A stretch of 64,000 nucleotides of DNA from assembly GCA_017617315.1 (NCBI GenBank), contig JAFZWM010000014.1, forward strand, positions 62,001-126,000, in the 5' to 3' direction. Positions 24,701 through 32,264 of this stretch are shown piece after piece (position 1 is the first letter of the stretch; every line of letters begins with the position of its first letter). The translations under genes and the position numbers were made by a program. This stretch comes from Bacteroidaceae bacterium. GTDB taxonomy: Bacteria; Bacteroidota; Bacteroidia; Bacteroidales; Bacteroidaceae. The notes under the pieces were generated by a model, which saw nothing but the letters and a program-made list of their open reading frames with translations, was not told the DNA's origin and searched no databases.

Positions 24701-25832
24701 CTTTGAAATAGACAATGGCAATGTGCTTGTCTTTGTTAGCCTTCTTCTGGAGCGAGATATAGTTGTTTACGGTCTTTACGAATTTTTCGAGCCTGTCGGG
24801 AATGGTGTATGCCTCGTGCAGTCCCTCATTGTTTATTCGTTGTCCGAAGAGGACGTAGGGGCGTATTGCGCCGTCAATCTCGGGCGTAACGATGCTCTGG
24901 CTCATAAAGCCGCCTTGCATTCCATGCTTGTCCTCTTCCCATTCGGAAGTGAGGCGGTTTATGTTGAGCGTTCCGAACAGCGGAATATTCTGCTGTGCGA
25001 GCCATTCTACCGCCTTGTCGCCCAGTCGCCCGTGGGCGAGGTTCACTACTGCGTTGAACTTCATGCCGGGGCGTTCGTCTTCAAGCATCTTCAGGAATCT
25101 TACGAACATTCCGTTTATGCCGTAAACCGTGTTTCCGCTCTTCTCGAGAGCGAGAATCAACTCGTTCGGATTGCCCATCGCGCCGGTTACGATTACTCGC
25201 GGAGCATCTTTCTTTATCAGATTGTGCTTTTGCAGATATGCCTCGTAATCCTTGATTGTTTCGAAGTAAACGTTTTCATCGTCGGGATGCTCGATGTTGG
25301 GATGCGAGAACATTCCGGTTGGCGATGGAGTGGCGGCATCGATGTCTCCGCAGAAGATGATTTTCTTGTCAACATTCGTGCGGATGTAGTTGAGCATCGA
25401 ACGATAGTTCTGGCGGCTTGCGCCTCGCAGATATGTGTTAATGGTGTCGGCCGTTATGCTGTCTACGCTGACGATGTAGTTGTCGGGATTTGTAGCCATC
25501 GTTGTAAGGATGTTCGTTCCCGTCCAGCCAGCCATCTGAATCTTGTCGCGCTGCTCCTCGGTTAGGCGAATGCCCATGGCGTTGACGAAAACCATGTCGT
25601 AGTCGTCGATGTCGTCGAGTCTGTCGAGCGGCAGTTCCTCAATCTTGATGAACGGATTGTCGTTGGCCTTGCTAATCTCGCCAAGGGTTATGACCTGATA
25701 GTTTACGAAGGCAATGCGTGTGCGTCCGAACCAAGTGTTCCAAACGGCTGCCAAGGCTGCGACGGCTGTCAGTGCGAGAACGGCAAGTCCTATCCGTTTC
25801 CAGGTGCGTTTTGCTTTTTCGGATAATTTCAT
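21717..25832 (-). CDS. hmuS: HmuS, membrane-anchored CobN-like haem dechelatase
   Basis: 1371 residues, related to the large subunit of cobalt and magnesium chelatases. It carries the signature HFGTHGGLEFTPRKQVAL near residue 500 and the C-terminal conserved block LDHVYEFMGGMNLAVRNV near 1150. Unlike classical CobN it has an N-terminal membrane helix (residues 15-30) and a C-terminal one (about 1335-1360), so it is anchored at both ends. In other gut Bacteroidales HmuS is reported to remove iron from haem. A Met-rich then Lys/Ala-rich insertion occupies residues about 735-835. Positioned 12 bp after hmuR, overlapping hmuT by one base. Confidence 0.92.
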   Translation of the reverse strand: MKLSEKAKRTWKRIGLAVLALTAVAALAAVWNTWFGRTRIAFVNYQVITLGEISKANDNPFIKIEELPLDRLDDIDDYDMVFVNAMGIRLTEEQRDKIQMAGWTGTNILTTMATNPDNYIVSVDSITADTINTYLRGASRQNYRSMLNYIRTNVDKKIIFCGDIDAATPSPTGMFSHPNIEHPDDENVYFETIKDYEAYLQKHNLIKKDAPRVIVTGAMGNPNELILALEKSGNTVYGINGMFVRFLKMLEDERPGMKFNAVVNLAHGRLGDKAVEWLAQQNIPLFGTLNINRLTSEWEEDKHGMQGGFMSQSIVTPEIDGAIRPYVLFGQRINNEGLHEAYTIPDRLEKFVKTVNNYISLQKKANKDKHIAIVYFKGPGEQALSASGLDVVPSLYNMLKQLQSEGYNTSGMPSSAEALRQIIQKKGTPISDLGTIEQHPDTVVRIQFGNIALLPQPLAGHGENTFKIVHGTDADPVKEFQNAYFWIQNTFKADAMIHFGTHGGLEFTPRKQVALSGNDWPDKLVETIPHYYLYTIGNVGEALIAKRRTYAGIQSHITPPYLESNLRNTYKSLTDAIQAYEKSPSDAASIAVKKIAISMGIHRDLDMDSVPTKPWTADQIAKVEHFGEEIANEKIIGQLYTLGEPYEPQRIESTVYAMATDPIAYSLLSLDKQLKRAKGDVEKHKALFTSQYLNPAKALVGRLLNGSVEVSDAFICRTAGITQQQLDKAREIESSQNNPSDMMSMMMAMMGSDDKKNNQTSKPAKAEKKPDAEAMKKMKEAGKGMDPKKALQMAKMAGASPEALKKMAAAMGLGANSTKNDNVSGMMAKMAAMKKSYTKEETFLANAIMEVERTLKNVKVYKQQLLDAPRHELASMMNALNGGYTRPSSGGDVIANPRALPTGCNLYGINAEATPTEQAWEKGKALADNTIKMYRERHHDSIPRKVSFTFWSSEFIETGGTTMAQAFYLLGIEPVRDAFGRVTDIRLIPSKELGRPRIDVVIQTSGQFRDIAASRLYLLNRAVQMAAEAKDDKFENMVSEGVKESERALTESGISPKDAREMSTFRIFGGLNGGYGTGIQEMVQQGDSWKSEDEIADTYINNMSAFYGSEEYWEKASKVAFKAALTRTDAVVQPRQSNSWGALSLDHVYEFMGGMNLAVRNVTGKDPDAYLADYRNRNNNRMQEVKEAIGIESRTTIFNPTYIKEKMKGGANEASEIAGIVENTYGWNVMKPKAIDSQMWEKIYNIYVKDEMNLGIDKFMKEKNPAAMEQMAHTMVQTIQKGLWKASPDKLKTLQKLEQDLHAEAEARMHENMDKDENKGTVMKKETLSDSAETSTTIVTASVAIAFVLAAFAIIAVIIRKRRKQENEEEE

Positions 25833-25844
25833 TGTTTCGATAAA

Positions 25845-28169
25845 TTATTTCTCAAAAAATCTGTCAATGTTAATCGATAGTCCCACGCTCCAGTTTCTTC
25901 CGGTTGTGAGCGGAGAGTTGTAGTGGTAGGCTTTTGGAACGTAGTTGAACAGGTTGTCTACGGCAAAGTTCAGTCTTATGCCTTTCTGAATGTGCTGCTG
26001 AATCATACATTTCCATATAGAATAGCCCTGCTCAACATCTTTGCGTCCCGACTGCGGTGCTCCGAGGGCGCGTCCCGAAAGGGTTATGCTTGCCTTGTAG
26101 TTGCGGCTGAACCGGTGCTCGTAGTCGGCGCTCCACGTCATAGAGTGCGAGCGTGGCTGCGTAAACTGGCTGTCAATCACGTTTCCGCTTTCGTGCATGT
26201 ACGAGTAGTTGTATTTCAGTCCAAGTCCGAAGTCGAAGTTGTATTTCGCGCTCAGTTCAAGGCCGTAAACCTTCACTCCGTCCTCGTTCCAGTAGAGTGC
26301 GCTGCTCAGAGCCTCTCTTTCGGTTCCGTCGTCATCGGTGTATTTGTATGTGATGTCGTCGGCCGTTTCGTGCGATGTAAGATGCTTGTCGTCGGCCTTA
26401 ATCTGAAATCCGCCCTCGGCATTGCCGGCATCTACCACCCAGAATCGCTCTACGGTCGTTATCCGCTTGTCGAACACGTTGCAGTAGCCCATCAGCGTTA
26501 TGTTGTAGTTTCCGTCAAAGATGCCGCCGTTTCGCACGCTTCCGTTGTGTTCTACGGCAATGTTGTAGTTGTTGCTCTTCTCGGGCGAGAGGTCGGGATT
26601 TCCGATTATCATGTAACCCATATTGCCCATGTCGTAGTGCATGTACATCTCTTTGAGCGACGGCGCGCGGAATCCGCTGGCGTAGTTGGCTCTTAGGGTT
26701 AAGTGCTTCAGTTTGTACACTGCGGCGAGTCGGGCGGTGACAGACTGATTGTCGGATGCCGAAAAATAATCGTATCTCAGACTTCCAACGATGTTCAGCT
26801 TCTGTGTCGGATTGTAGTCGAACTGTGCGTATCCGTCGACATTGTTCTGCGAGTTTTCGGCGTTGTTCAGAAACTGGTATGTTGTAAGATAGTCGTGCAT
26901 AAAGTCGGCTCCGACTGTTAGTGTGTTCTTGCCAAGAAGATGGTTGTAGATGGCATGGCCAACGTGCTGAATGTTGCTGTAGTCGTGGTCGTGAGTGCGC
27001 TTTCCGCTAGTATCGAAGTTGGCCTTGTCATATTGGTCGAAGGCGTACGACACTTCGAGATTGCTGCCGTTTGCCGCGGTGAAGCGTCCTTTCAGTCCTG
27101 CGCTGTAAGCGTTGAAGTGATAGCTGTATGTGTCGCGCTGACTGTCGCGGAAGAAATATCCGCCGCTAGCCACAAATTTCAGCCTCTCGGTTGGGCTGAA
27201 CGTGAGCCGCTCCTTTACGTTGAATGTTTCCTGGCCGTACAGTCGCTTGATGTCCGACTTGTCCTCGTCAATTGTCTTGCCTTGCAGAATTGCCAGTGCT
27301 CTTTCGGCCGACGACATTCCGGCAGAAAGCGTTATCGGCTCGATATCTGTATGCTGAAAATTTGTCTGCGAGTTCCATTTCCCTTTGTTCAGAGAGAAGT
27401 TTGCTCCGTTGCGCCATTCGTTTCCCATCGAACTGAAACGCGAGTTTACGTTTGCCGTCCAAGGCTCGGTATTCTCGCGGCTGATGATGTTTATCACTCC
27501 GCCCACGGCGTTAGATCCGTAGAGGGCAGACGATGCGCCCTTCACAATCTCAATTCTGCCCACGTTGTCCAGATTCATTCGGTTGTAGTCAACATTGTCC
27601 ATTGTCTCGCCGGCCATTCGTTCGCCGTCTACAAGAAACAATACTGCGTTGCCGCCGAATCCGCTCATGTTAAGCGATGTTTCCTGACTCATTGCCAGGC
27701 CGAACTCCAGTCCCGGAAGTTCCTGCGTGAGCATGTCTTGAATGTTGGTGGCATCAACCTTCTGAATGTCCGACAGGGTGATGAGGCGCGTAACCACTGG
27801 CACATCTTTCAGAGCCTTGGCGGTGTGTGTTGCCGTAACCACCACTTGGTCGAGCGAGTGTTCGTCCTCAACCATTCTAACGTTCTTGCTTACGTCGTCG
27901 TTGTTTACCGATACGCTGAATGTCTGAGTAACGTATCCAACGTAGGAAACCGTAATTCTGTAAGATTTGTTGTTTCCTACCTCAATCTTGTAGTCTCCGT
28001 TTGCATCGGCGGTTGTAACAAAGCTTTTCGTGCCTTTCACCGTTATGTTTGTGCCGGGAAGAGGCTCGCCGTTTGCGCTCGTGATTTTACCCTTTATAAC
28101 ATGACTGGCCGCCAGCACAGTCGAAGCCATGCTGACGGACAGAATCAAAATAATAAGCCTTGATTTCAT
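25845..28169 (-). CDS. hmuR: HmuR, TonB-dependent haem receptor
   Basis: 774 residues: signal peptide (LIILILSVSMASTVLAAS), a carboxypeptidase-like beta-sandwich (residues 23-100, IKGKITSANGEPLPGTNITV), a plug domain (about 115-225, with GGNAVLFLVDGERMAG and IEIVKGASSALYGSNAVGGV), then a 22-strand barrel ending in a typical aromatic-rich strand. It takes ligand across the outer membrane using TonB. The haem assignment rests on the operon with HmuS and on similarity in layout to HmuR; the FRAP/NPNL-type motifs (GFRAPSLKEMY near 505, IGNPDLSPEKSNNY near 530) support a haem or haemoprotein receptor. Confidence 0.94.
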   Translation of the reverse strand: MKSRLIILILSVSMASTVLAASHVIKGKITSANGEPLPGTNITVKGTKSFVTTADANGDYKIEVGNNKSYRITVSYVGYVTQTFSVSVNNDDVSKNVRMVEDEHSLDQVVVTATHTAKALKDVPVVTRLITLSDIQKVDATNIQDMLTQELPGLEFGLAMSQETSLNMSGFGGNAVLFLVDGERMAGETMDNVDYNRMNLDNVGRIEIVKGASSALYGSNAVGGVINIISRENTEPWTANVNSRFSSMGNEWRNGANFSLNKGKWNSQTNFQHTDIEPITLSAGMSSAERALAILQGKTIDEDKSDIKRLYGQETFNVKERLTFSPTERLKFVASGGYFFRDSQRDTYSYHFNAYSAGLKGRFTAANGSNLEVSYAFDQYDKANFDTSGKRTHDHDYSNIQHVGHAIYNHLLGKNTLTVGADFMHDYLTTYQFLNNAENSQNNVDGYAQFDYNPTQKLNIVGSLRYDYFSASDNQSVTARLAAVYKLKHLTLRANYASGFRAPSLKEMYMHYDMGNMGYMIIGNPDLSPEKSNNYNIAVEHNGSVRNGGIFDGNYNITLMGYCNVFDKRITTVERFWVVDAGNAEGGFQIKADDKHLTSHETADDITYKYTDDDGTEREALSSALYWNEDGVKVYGLELSAKYNFDFGLGLKYNYSYMHESGNVIDSQFTQPRSHSMTWSADYEHRFSRNYKASITLSGRALGAPQSGRKDVEQGYSIWKCMIQQHIQKGIRLNFAVDNLFNYVPKAYHYNSPLTTGRNWSVGLSINIDRFFEK

Positions 28170-28190
28170 CTATGAATCAAAAAGAATTCT

Positions 28191-28700
28191 TTACTTTTTT
28201 GTTCCCTGGAAGGTTGCTGACATAGCCATTGGCATCTTGCCATACTTAAGGGTGTAGGTAATTACGCAGGCATTGCCCGTAACGGCTACCGAAAGGTTTG
28301 TAATTGTATAAGCCTTCTCCTCGCCGTTTACTGTAATAGTGCCTGAATAGCTGTCGAGAGTGGCTGTGTAGGCCTTAACCTTCTGGTCGCCAACGGTGAT
28401 TTCAGTTTCGGCTGTTGTCTGAATGTTCTTTACGTCGAGCGATGGCAATGCCATTGCGCCTTCGCCTGCTGCCGGCAATGTGAGGTCGATGTGAGTGCCG
28501 TCTGCTTTTGTAACCTTGAATATGCCTTCGCTCTTCACCTCCGTGCCCATCACGCTTATGCCAAGTTCGCCGTTGTATTCGCCTGCCATTGCTTCGGCTG
28601 CTGATACCACCTTGTCGTCATCGTCATCACCGCATGAAGTTGTACCAACCAGCAATGCAACAGATGCGAATACCATTGTAATAACACTTTTGAGTCTCAT
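28191..28700 (-). CDS. calycin-like lipoprotein of the haem operon
   Basis: 169 residues with a lipoprotein signal ending in TTSC (Cys23) followed by six Asp/Gly residues, a common surface-export signal in Bacteroidetes. The mature part is a beta-barrel-like sequence that starts MAGEYNGELGISVMG and ends YGKMPMAMSATFQGTKK, as in the calycin-like Bacteroidales lipoproteins. It occupies the place of the haemophore HmuY but is shorter (HmuY is about 216 residues) and not obviously homologous. A role in haem capture or delivery to HmuR is inferred. Located 21 bp before hmuR. Confidence 0.85.
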   Translation of the reverse strand: MRLKSVITMVFASVALLVGTTSCGDDDDDKVVSAAEAMAGEYNGELGISVMGTEVKSEGIFKVTKADGTHIDLTLPAAGEGAMALPSLDVKNIQTTAETEITVGDQKVKAYTATLDSYSGTITVNGEEKAYTITNLSVAVTGNACVITYTLKYGKMPMAMSATFQGTKK

Positions 28701-28732
28701 AATTTTTCTGTTTTTTTATAAATGTTTAATAA

Positions 28733-30313
28733 TTAAGTGATTTTTTTCTTTGTCTTTATTCTGATGATGTATCCCGAAACGAGCACGAGCGTCAGCAGAA
28801 GTCCGCTGATGAATACGAACAGGACCGATAGCACTGACCCCAGAAACGGCTCATAGCATCTGCCTACATGCATTTCGAGTGCGAAGTTCCACAGCGACAT
28901 AGGCTGATTTTTCAGAACATCGGGCATCTCGGGCATCTTTACGTTTGGCGCAGCCGAATATTCGAACACCACCGGAGTCTTGCCCTTCAAGTCTGCCGTA
29001 AAGCCCGTAACGGCGTGGCTCGCAATCGGAATGCCTTTCGGCACAACTGGAGTTTTGCCGGTGAACCAGTCGGTCTGTTCTGCCGTTGCCGGATTCCATC
29101 TTGTCAGACCGTTGAACGAGCCTATCAGCCATTCGTTGTCATTGTCGGGATTCTTGCAGAACACGTTTATCCCCATCGGACTTACTTTCGGAGCACCATT
29201 CATCTTCTCGGGTGCTGAAGAGAAGTCCTTGTCTGCTATGTAGAATCCTTCGCTCGTTCCCAGAATCCATTTCTGCAAATTTGCGTCCCATCTTATGCCT
29301 CTCATTTTGTCGCAGAACGCGTTTTCGCTCGATAGGGTAGAGCCGGGTATTGGCGAGACTTCCGTCATTACCAGTGGAATCATCAGTGGCGGACGCAGAC
29401 ACATGCCCGTGACCGAAAGTATCAGCGTGAACACTATCAGCCAAACGCCCAGTTTGTTGTGCCATTTCACGTTCCACCTCATCCAGCCGGCGTATGTCTT
29501 TATCGTTTCCTTTAGTCTTTCGGCTTTCTCTGCCGAACTGTTCTTTGCCTGTTTGCTTAGGTGTTTAACCGAGTTGGTGAGCACAAAGAAAACAATGCCC
29601 GAGATGCAGAGAATGATTATCACAATGGCTATGAAATCGACAAACAGCCGTCCTGCCAGCCCAAACATGTCGCCGCTGTGAAGCATCCAAAATGTCTTGA
29701 ATAGCGTTACCTTGCTGCTGTGTCCTTCTGGCGTTTTAAGCCTGCGCAGAGCGAAGTTGTAGCTTGGCGCAATCGCCTCGTATATCTCCGAGCGAGTGGC
29801 AACGACTATCGTGTCGTTTCCGCGCAGCGCAATGTCGCTCACACGCTCGTTGTTTCCGGGCAGCGTAACCTTGCCCCAACATTTGTTAGTCTTGTCGTAT
29901 CTGTAAACATCGTAAAGGGCAGAGCACCACAGAGTGCCGTCGCCGGTTCTTACAATGTTTGTTATCTTGCGGTTATCAATGCCTTTGTCCAAGCCTTTGT
30001 TCAGGTCGTGCCAGTTCCCGAAGTCGCAGTCTGTAAGCCATATCCCGGCTTGTCCGTAGGCAATTATGCGGTTGCTGTCTGCTGGCAGAGTGCCTTTTAT
30101 CACGCTCTGGTTCCAGTCTTTTATTTGATAGTTCGAGGGCATCCACCATCTGCTAACCTCGCAGGTCGAGAAAAGCCGACGGTGATTCAGTATAATTCCG
30201 CTGAAGCAGAATACAATAATGAAAACAGAAAATACCAAGCCAATCCATTTGTGCGTTGAACGCCATCTTGCCTTTCCTTTCTTTTTGCCTGTCTGAGGGT
30301 TGGTTTTCTTCAT
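28733..30313 (-). CDS. PepSY-type membrane protein, putative haem/iron reductase partner
   Basis: 526 residues with four or five membrane segments: residues 27-47 (WIGLVFSVFIIVFCFSGIIL), about 222-250, 292-315 and 490-520. The H(K/R)WIGL start and the pair of large extracytoplasmic parts match the PepSY-associated membrane family, often linked to siderophore or haem systems as reductases. The periplasmic section reads like a degenerate WD/two-component-sensor type propeller (GDGTLWCSALYDVYRY; LTRWNPATAEQTDWF). It is the first gene of the haem operon, with the regulated promoter just upstream and a 32-bp gap to the lipoprotein gene. Reductase function is inference. Confidence 0.9.
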   Translation of the reverse strand: MKKTNPQTGKKKGKARWRSTHKWIGLVFSVFIIVFCFSGIILNHRRLFSTCEVSRWWMPSNYQIKDWNQSVIKGTLPADSNRIIAYGQAGIWLTDCDFGNWHDLNKGLDKGIDNRKITNIVRTGDGTLWCSALYDVYRYDKTNKCWGKVTLPGNNERVSDIALRGNDTIVVATRSEIYEAIAPSYNFALRRLKTPEGHSSKVTLFKTFWMLHSGDMFGLAGRLFVDFIAIVIIILCISGIVFFVLTNSVKHLSKQAKNSSAEKAERLKETIKTYAGWMRWNVKWHNKLGVWLIVFTLILSVTGMCLRPPLMIPLVMTEVSPIPGSTLSSENAFCDKMRGIRWDANLQKWILGTSEGFYIADKDFSSAPEKMNGAPKVSPMGINVFCKNPDNDNEWLIGSFNGLTRWNPATAEQTDWFTGKTPVVPKGIPIASHAVTGFTADLKGKTPVVFEYSAAPNVKMPEMPDVLKNQPMSLWNFALEMHVGRCYEPFLGSVLSVLFVFISGLLLTLVLVSGYIIRIKTKKKIT

Positions 30314-30373
30314 TGTTTTATTCCGAAATTTCCGCAGATATGTATCCTTTTACTATCTTTCTGAATTTGTTTG

Positions 30374-30381
30374 CAAAATTA
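30374..30381 (-). promoter_or_regulatory. -7 box TAATTTTG of the haem operon
   Basis: TAnnTTTG match, with TTG 20 bp further upstream. The leader to the start codon at 30313 is about 55 nt. Confidence 0.65.
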
Positions 30382-30409
30382 TTTCGATAAAAACAATGTA
30401 TCAATCATT

Positions 30410-30452
30410 AAAAATAGTGATTTTATTGTTGGATATCCCCAAAAATAGGGAT
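30410..30452 (-). promoter_or_regulatory. paired TAGTGAT/TAGGGAT elements upstream of the haem operon
   Basis: Plus-strand TAGTGAT at 30415-30421 (within aaaaatagtgatttt) and TAGGGAT at 30446-30452 (within TATCCCCAAAAATAGGGATA, itself an inverted repeat), 31 bp apart. The first begins 34 bp beyond the outer edge of the -7 box, as at the 7254 promoter. Confidence 0.6.
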
Positions 30453-30564
30453 AGAAACTTGTAAAGATGAATATTGTTGCATTTGTTCTGCATACCAGAT
30501 GCTCAGATTGCTTCTTGTTCGGTTTTGCGTCTCTCTGCTGAGGCTCTTTGTTTTAGGCAAGAAA

Positions 30565-30606
30565 AAAGACTCACAATCGTCAAGCATTGTGCGATTGTGA
30601 GTCTTT
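30565..30606 (-). terminator. terminator of the 30630 lipoprotein gene
   Basis: AAAGACTCACAATCG (30565-30579) and CGATTGTGAGTCTTT (30592-30606) form a perfect 15-bp stem. A-rich flank on the plus strand gives a T-run on the minus strand. Confidence 0.88.
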
Positions 30607-30629
30607 CTTTATGATGAAATCAGATTTCT

Positions 30630-31082
30630 TTATTCGTAGCGAACGTTTACGTTTACCTTCTCGTTGGTTATTTTCGGAACAGTATAGCCGACATACCAAC
30701 TCATTATAGGGAATGTCAAATCGTGAAATACCGCAATGTCGATATAATAATTCCCGTCATGTTTTTCCAGTTTCTTTTCAATTTCATCTATGCCTTTGTT
30801 CTGTGTACCGTATACCATTATTATGGATTTCTTCGAGAAGTTGACCTTGCTCTTTTTGGGGGATGCTTCGTCAAGCTTATCTGTATATTTGCTGACAAAG
30901 TCTTGATATTCCTTCTCGCTGTTGATAATCTTAGTTTTGTAACTTTGTAACAACTGATAATCACTCGCATTTGAGATTTTTACAAAAACTTGATCCTCTT
31001 CTATAAAATCTTCTGAAGAGTCGTCGCTGCACGACATGAATGCCAGAGGAAGTGCCAATAGGTATAAAAACAATTTTTTCAT
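30630..31082 (-). CDS. lipoprotein with PrcB-like domain
   Basis: 150 residues with a lipoprotein signal (LFLYLLALPLAFMSC, Cys18) and an acidic SDDSSEDF start to the mature part, a surface-export-like signal. Residues 50-145 follow the pattern of the PrcB C-terminal domain: a helix around NSEKEYQDFVSKYT, then VNFSKKSIIMVYGTQNKG and two more strands. Lys-rich and AT-rich compared with its neighbours. Function unknown; PrcB-like proteins regulate a Treponema protease, but the similarity here is only by pattern. It has its own promoter and terminator. Confidence 0.8.
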   Translation of the reverse strand: MKKLFLYLLALPLAFMSCSDDSSEDFIEEDQVFVKISNASDYQLLQSYKTKIINSEKEYQDFVSKYTDKLDEASPKKSKVNFSKKSIIMVYGTQNKGIDEIEKKLEKHDGNYYIDIAVFHDLTFPIMSWYVGYTVPKITNEKVNVNVRYE

Positions 31083-31141
31083 TTTAGTTTATTTTATTCT
31101 TTAATGCTGTTTGGTATTGTAAGATATTAGATTATTCTGTG

Positions 31142-31149
31142 CAAAAGTA
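31142..31149 (-). promoter_or_regulatory. -7 box TACTTTTG of the PrcB-like lipoprotein gene
   Basis: TAnnTTTG match, 60 bp upstream of the start codon. Confidence 0.55.
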
Positions 31150-31294
31150 GTAAAAATTTAGATAAAGTACATGCTTTGGTGGCGTTTTTATTGTATTTTT
31201 GTTAGTGATTTTGTCCTTAACTGAAATTTTACGCTTGCGAAAAATCGGTTTCTGAATTCTAATATAGTGTAAATCAAATCTTTATAAAACCATT

Positions 31295-32185
31295 ATGACT
31301 AATACAAGACATTTTCTAAGATTGGCGCTCGTTGCTGTTGCGGCAATGTGCTTTTCTTCGTTTGCTAAATGCAAGGAAGGTAAACCTAAGAAACCTAAAC
31401 GTCCGCCTCTTGAGGTTATTCAGGCAAAACTCGATAGCATTTGCGAAGAGGGCTACAATCTGTATCATGCCGAGCGTGTAAACTGGATATCTACCGACTC
31501 CATGTTGGTACATTATGGTAGAGAGTCCATTGGCAGAAATATTATCTGGCAGCCAACAAAAGATTCTTGGGGAGTTGTGTTTTTTGACCATGAGCAGAAA
31601 AACTGTGTTTTCGAAATGTGCTATAATATTCAGAACGGAAAGATGATGGTTTCGTACGACAAACGTCCTATAAGAAAGGAAGAACGTAGTCGCCTCGCTT
31701 TGAAAATGCTTATGCTCAAAAACGGATTGGAAAAATATGGCGAACAAATTGGTTACGACAAAAATTGTGGCGGTCCAAACTTCGATTTTATACGCATAAA
31801 TGACAGCATTGTAAGATTGTATATTCTCCAAGGAACCGTGCATCATAACATAATTCCGTTTGGAAACGATTATTCAATCGATTTTGACAACGAGGGCAAT
31901 GCGTTGTGTTTCAGACAATATCACAAGTCGCTTTTGGCAATGAAGACTGTGGATGATTCGGGAAAGCCGGCAGAGTCTGTATATCATTCTCATACCAAGG
32001 ACAATCCTTACATCACTCCAACCGATGTCTGCAATTTCTTGCTTTACAGAGGCAGCATGAAGCAGACAAATATTATTAGTCCTGCTCTTGGTGGTATGAT
32101 AATCTATGACGCCTCTACCAATTCGTGCGTGTTTCTTTCAACAGAAGCGCTGGAGAGAATCTGGAATCATCAAAAGAATAAATAA
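31295..32185 (+). CDS. secreted hypothetical protein
   Basis: 296 residues with a signal peptide (LRLALVAVAAMCFSSFAKC) and then a basic Pro/Lys segment (KEGKPKKPKRPP). The remainder is a mixed alpha/beta sequence (LYHAERVNWISTDSML, WGVVFFDHEQKNCVFEM, SIDFDNEGNALCFRQYHKS) without a recognised motif. Cys20 could make it a lipoprotein if KC is read as the processing site, but the lipobox is poor. A single-gene unit with possible promoter TATTTTTG at 31194-31201 and a strong terminator. I do not recognise the family. Confidence 0.8.
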   Translation: MTNTRHFLRLALVAVAAMCFSSFAKCKEGKPKKPKRPPLEVIQAKLDSICEEGYNLYHAERVNWISTDSMLVHYGRESIGRNIIWQPTKDSWGVVFFDHEQKNCVFEMCYNIQNGKMMVSYDKRPIRKEERSRLALKMLMLKNGLEKYGEQIGYDKNCGGPNFDFIRINDSIVRLYILQGTVHHNIIPFGNDYSIDFDNEGNALCFRQYHKSLLAMKTVDDSGKPAESVYHSHTKDNPYITPTDVCNFLLYRGSMKQTNIISPALGGMIIYDASTNSCVFLSTEALERIWNHQKNK

Positions 32186-32209
32186 ACTCTTCTGATTTAA
32201 TTATAAAAA

Positions 32210-32238
32210 AAGGCTGCATCTTCGAAAGATGCAGCCTT
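32210..32238. terminator. bidirectional terminator
   Basis: AAGGCTGCATCTT (32210-32222) and AAGATGCAGCCTT (32226-32238), 13-bp perfect stem, A-rich upstream and T-rich nearby. It separates the convergent secreted protein gene and the oxidoreductase gene. Confidence 0.88.
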
Positions 32239-32264
32239 CTGTATATTAATGATTTGTCAGACTA

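Larger units (their letters stand above)
30314..30629. other. intergenic region upstream of the haem operon (316 bp)
   Basis: Holds the haem operon promoter, the paired TAGTGAT-type elements, and the terminator of the lipoprotein gene at 30630. I see no ORF or RNA that can be supported. Confidence 0.65.

Noticed and set aside
24327-25565. 412-codon plus-strand frame inside hmuS (also 26940-28163 inside hmuR)
   Set aside because: Both are antisense shadows of long, biased coding sequences; they lack start signals and resemble no protein family.
30469-30543. Possible 24-codon ORF (MNIVAFVLHTRCSDCF...) between the haem operon and the next lipoprotein
   Set aside because: Too short, no promoter in that direction, and no sign of conservation available here.
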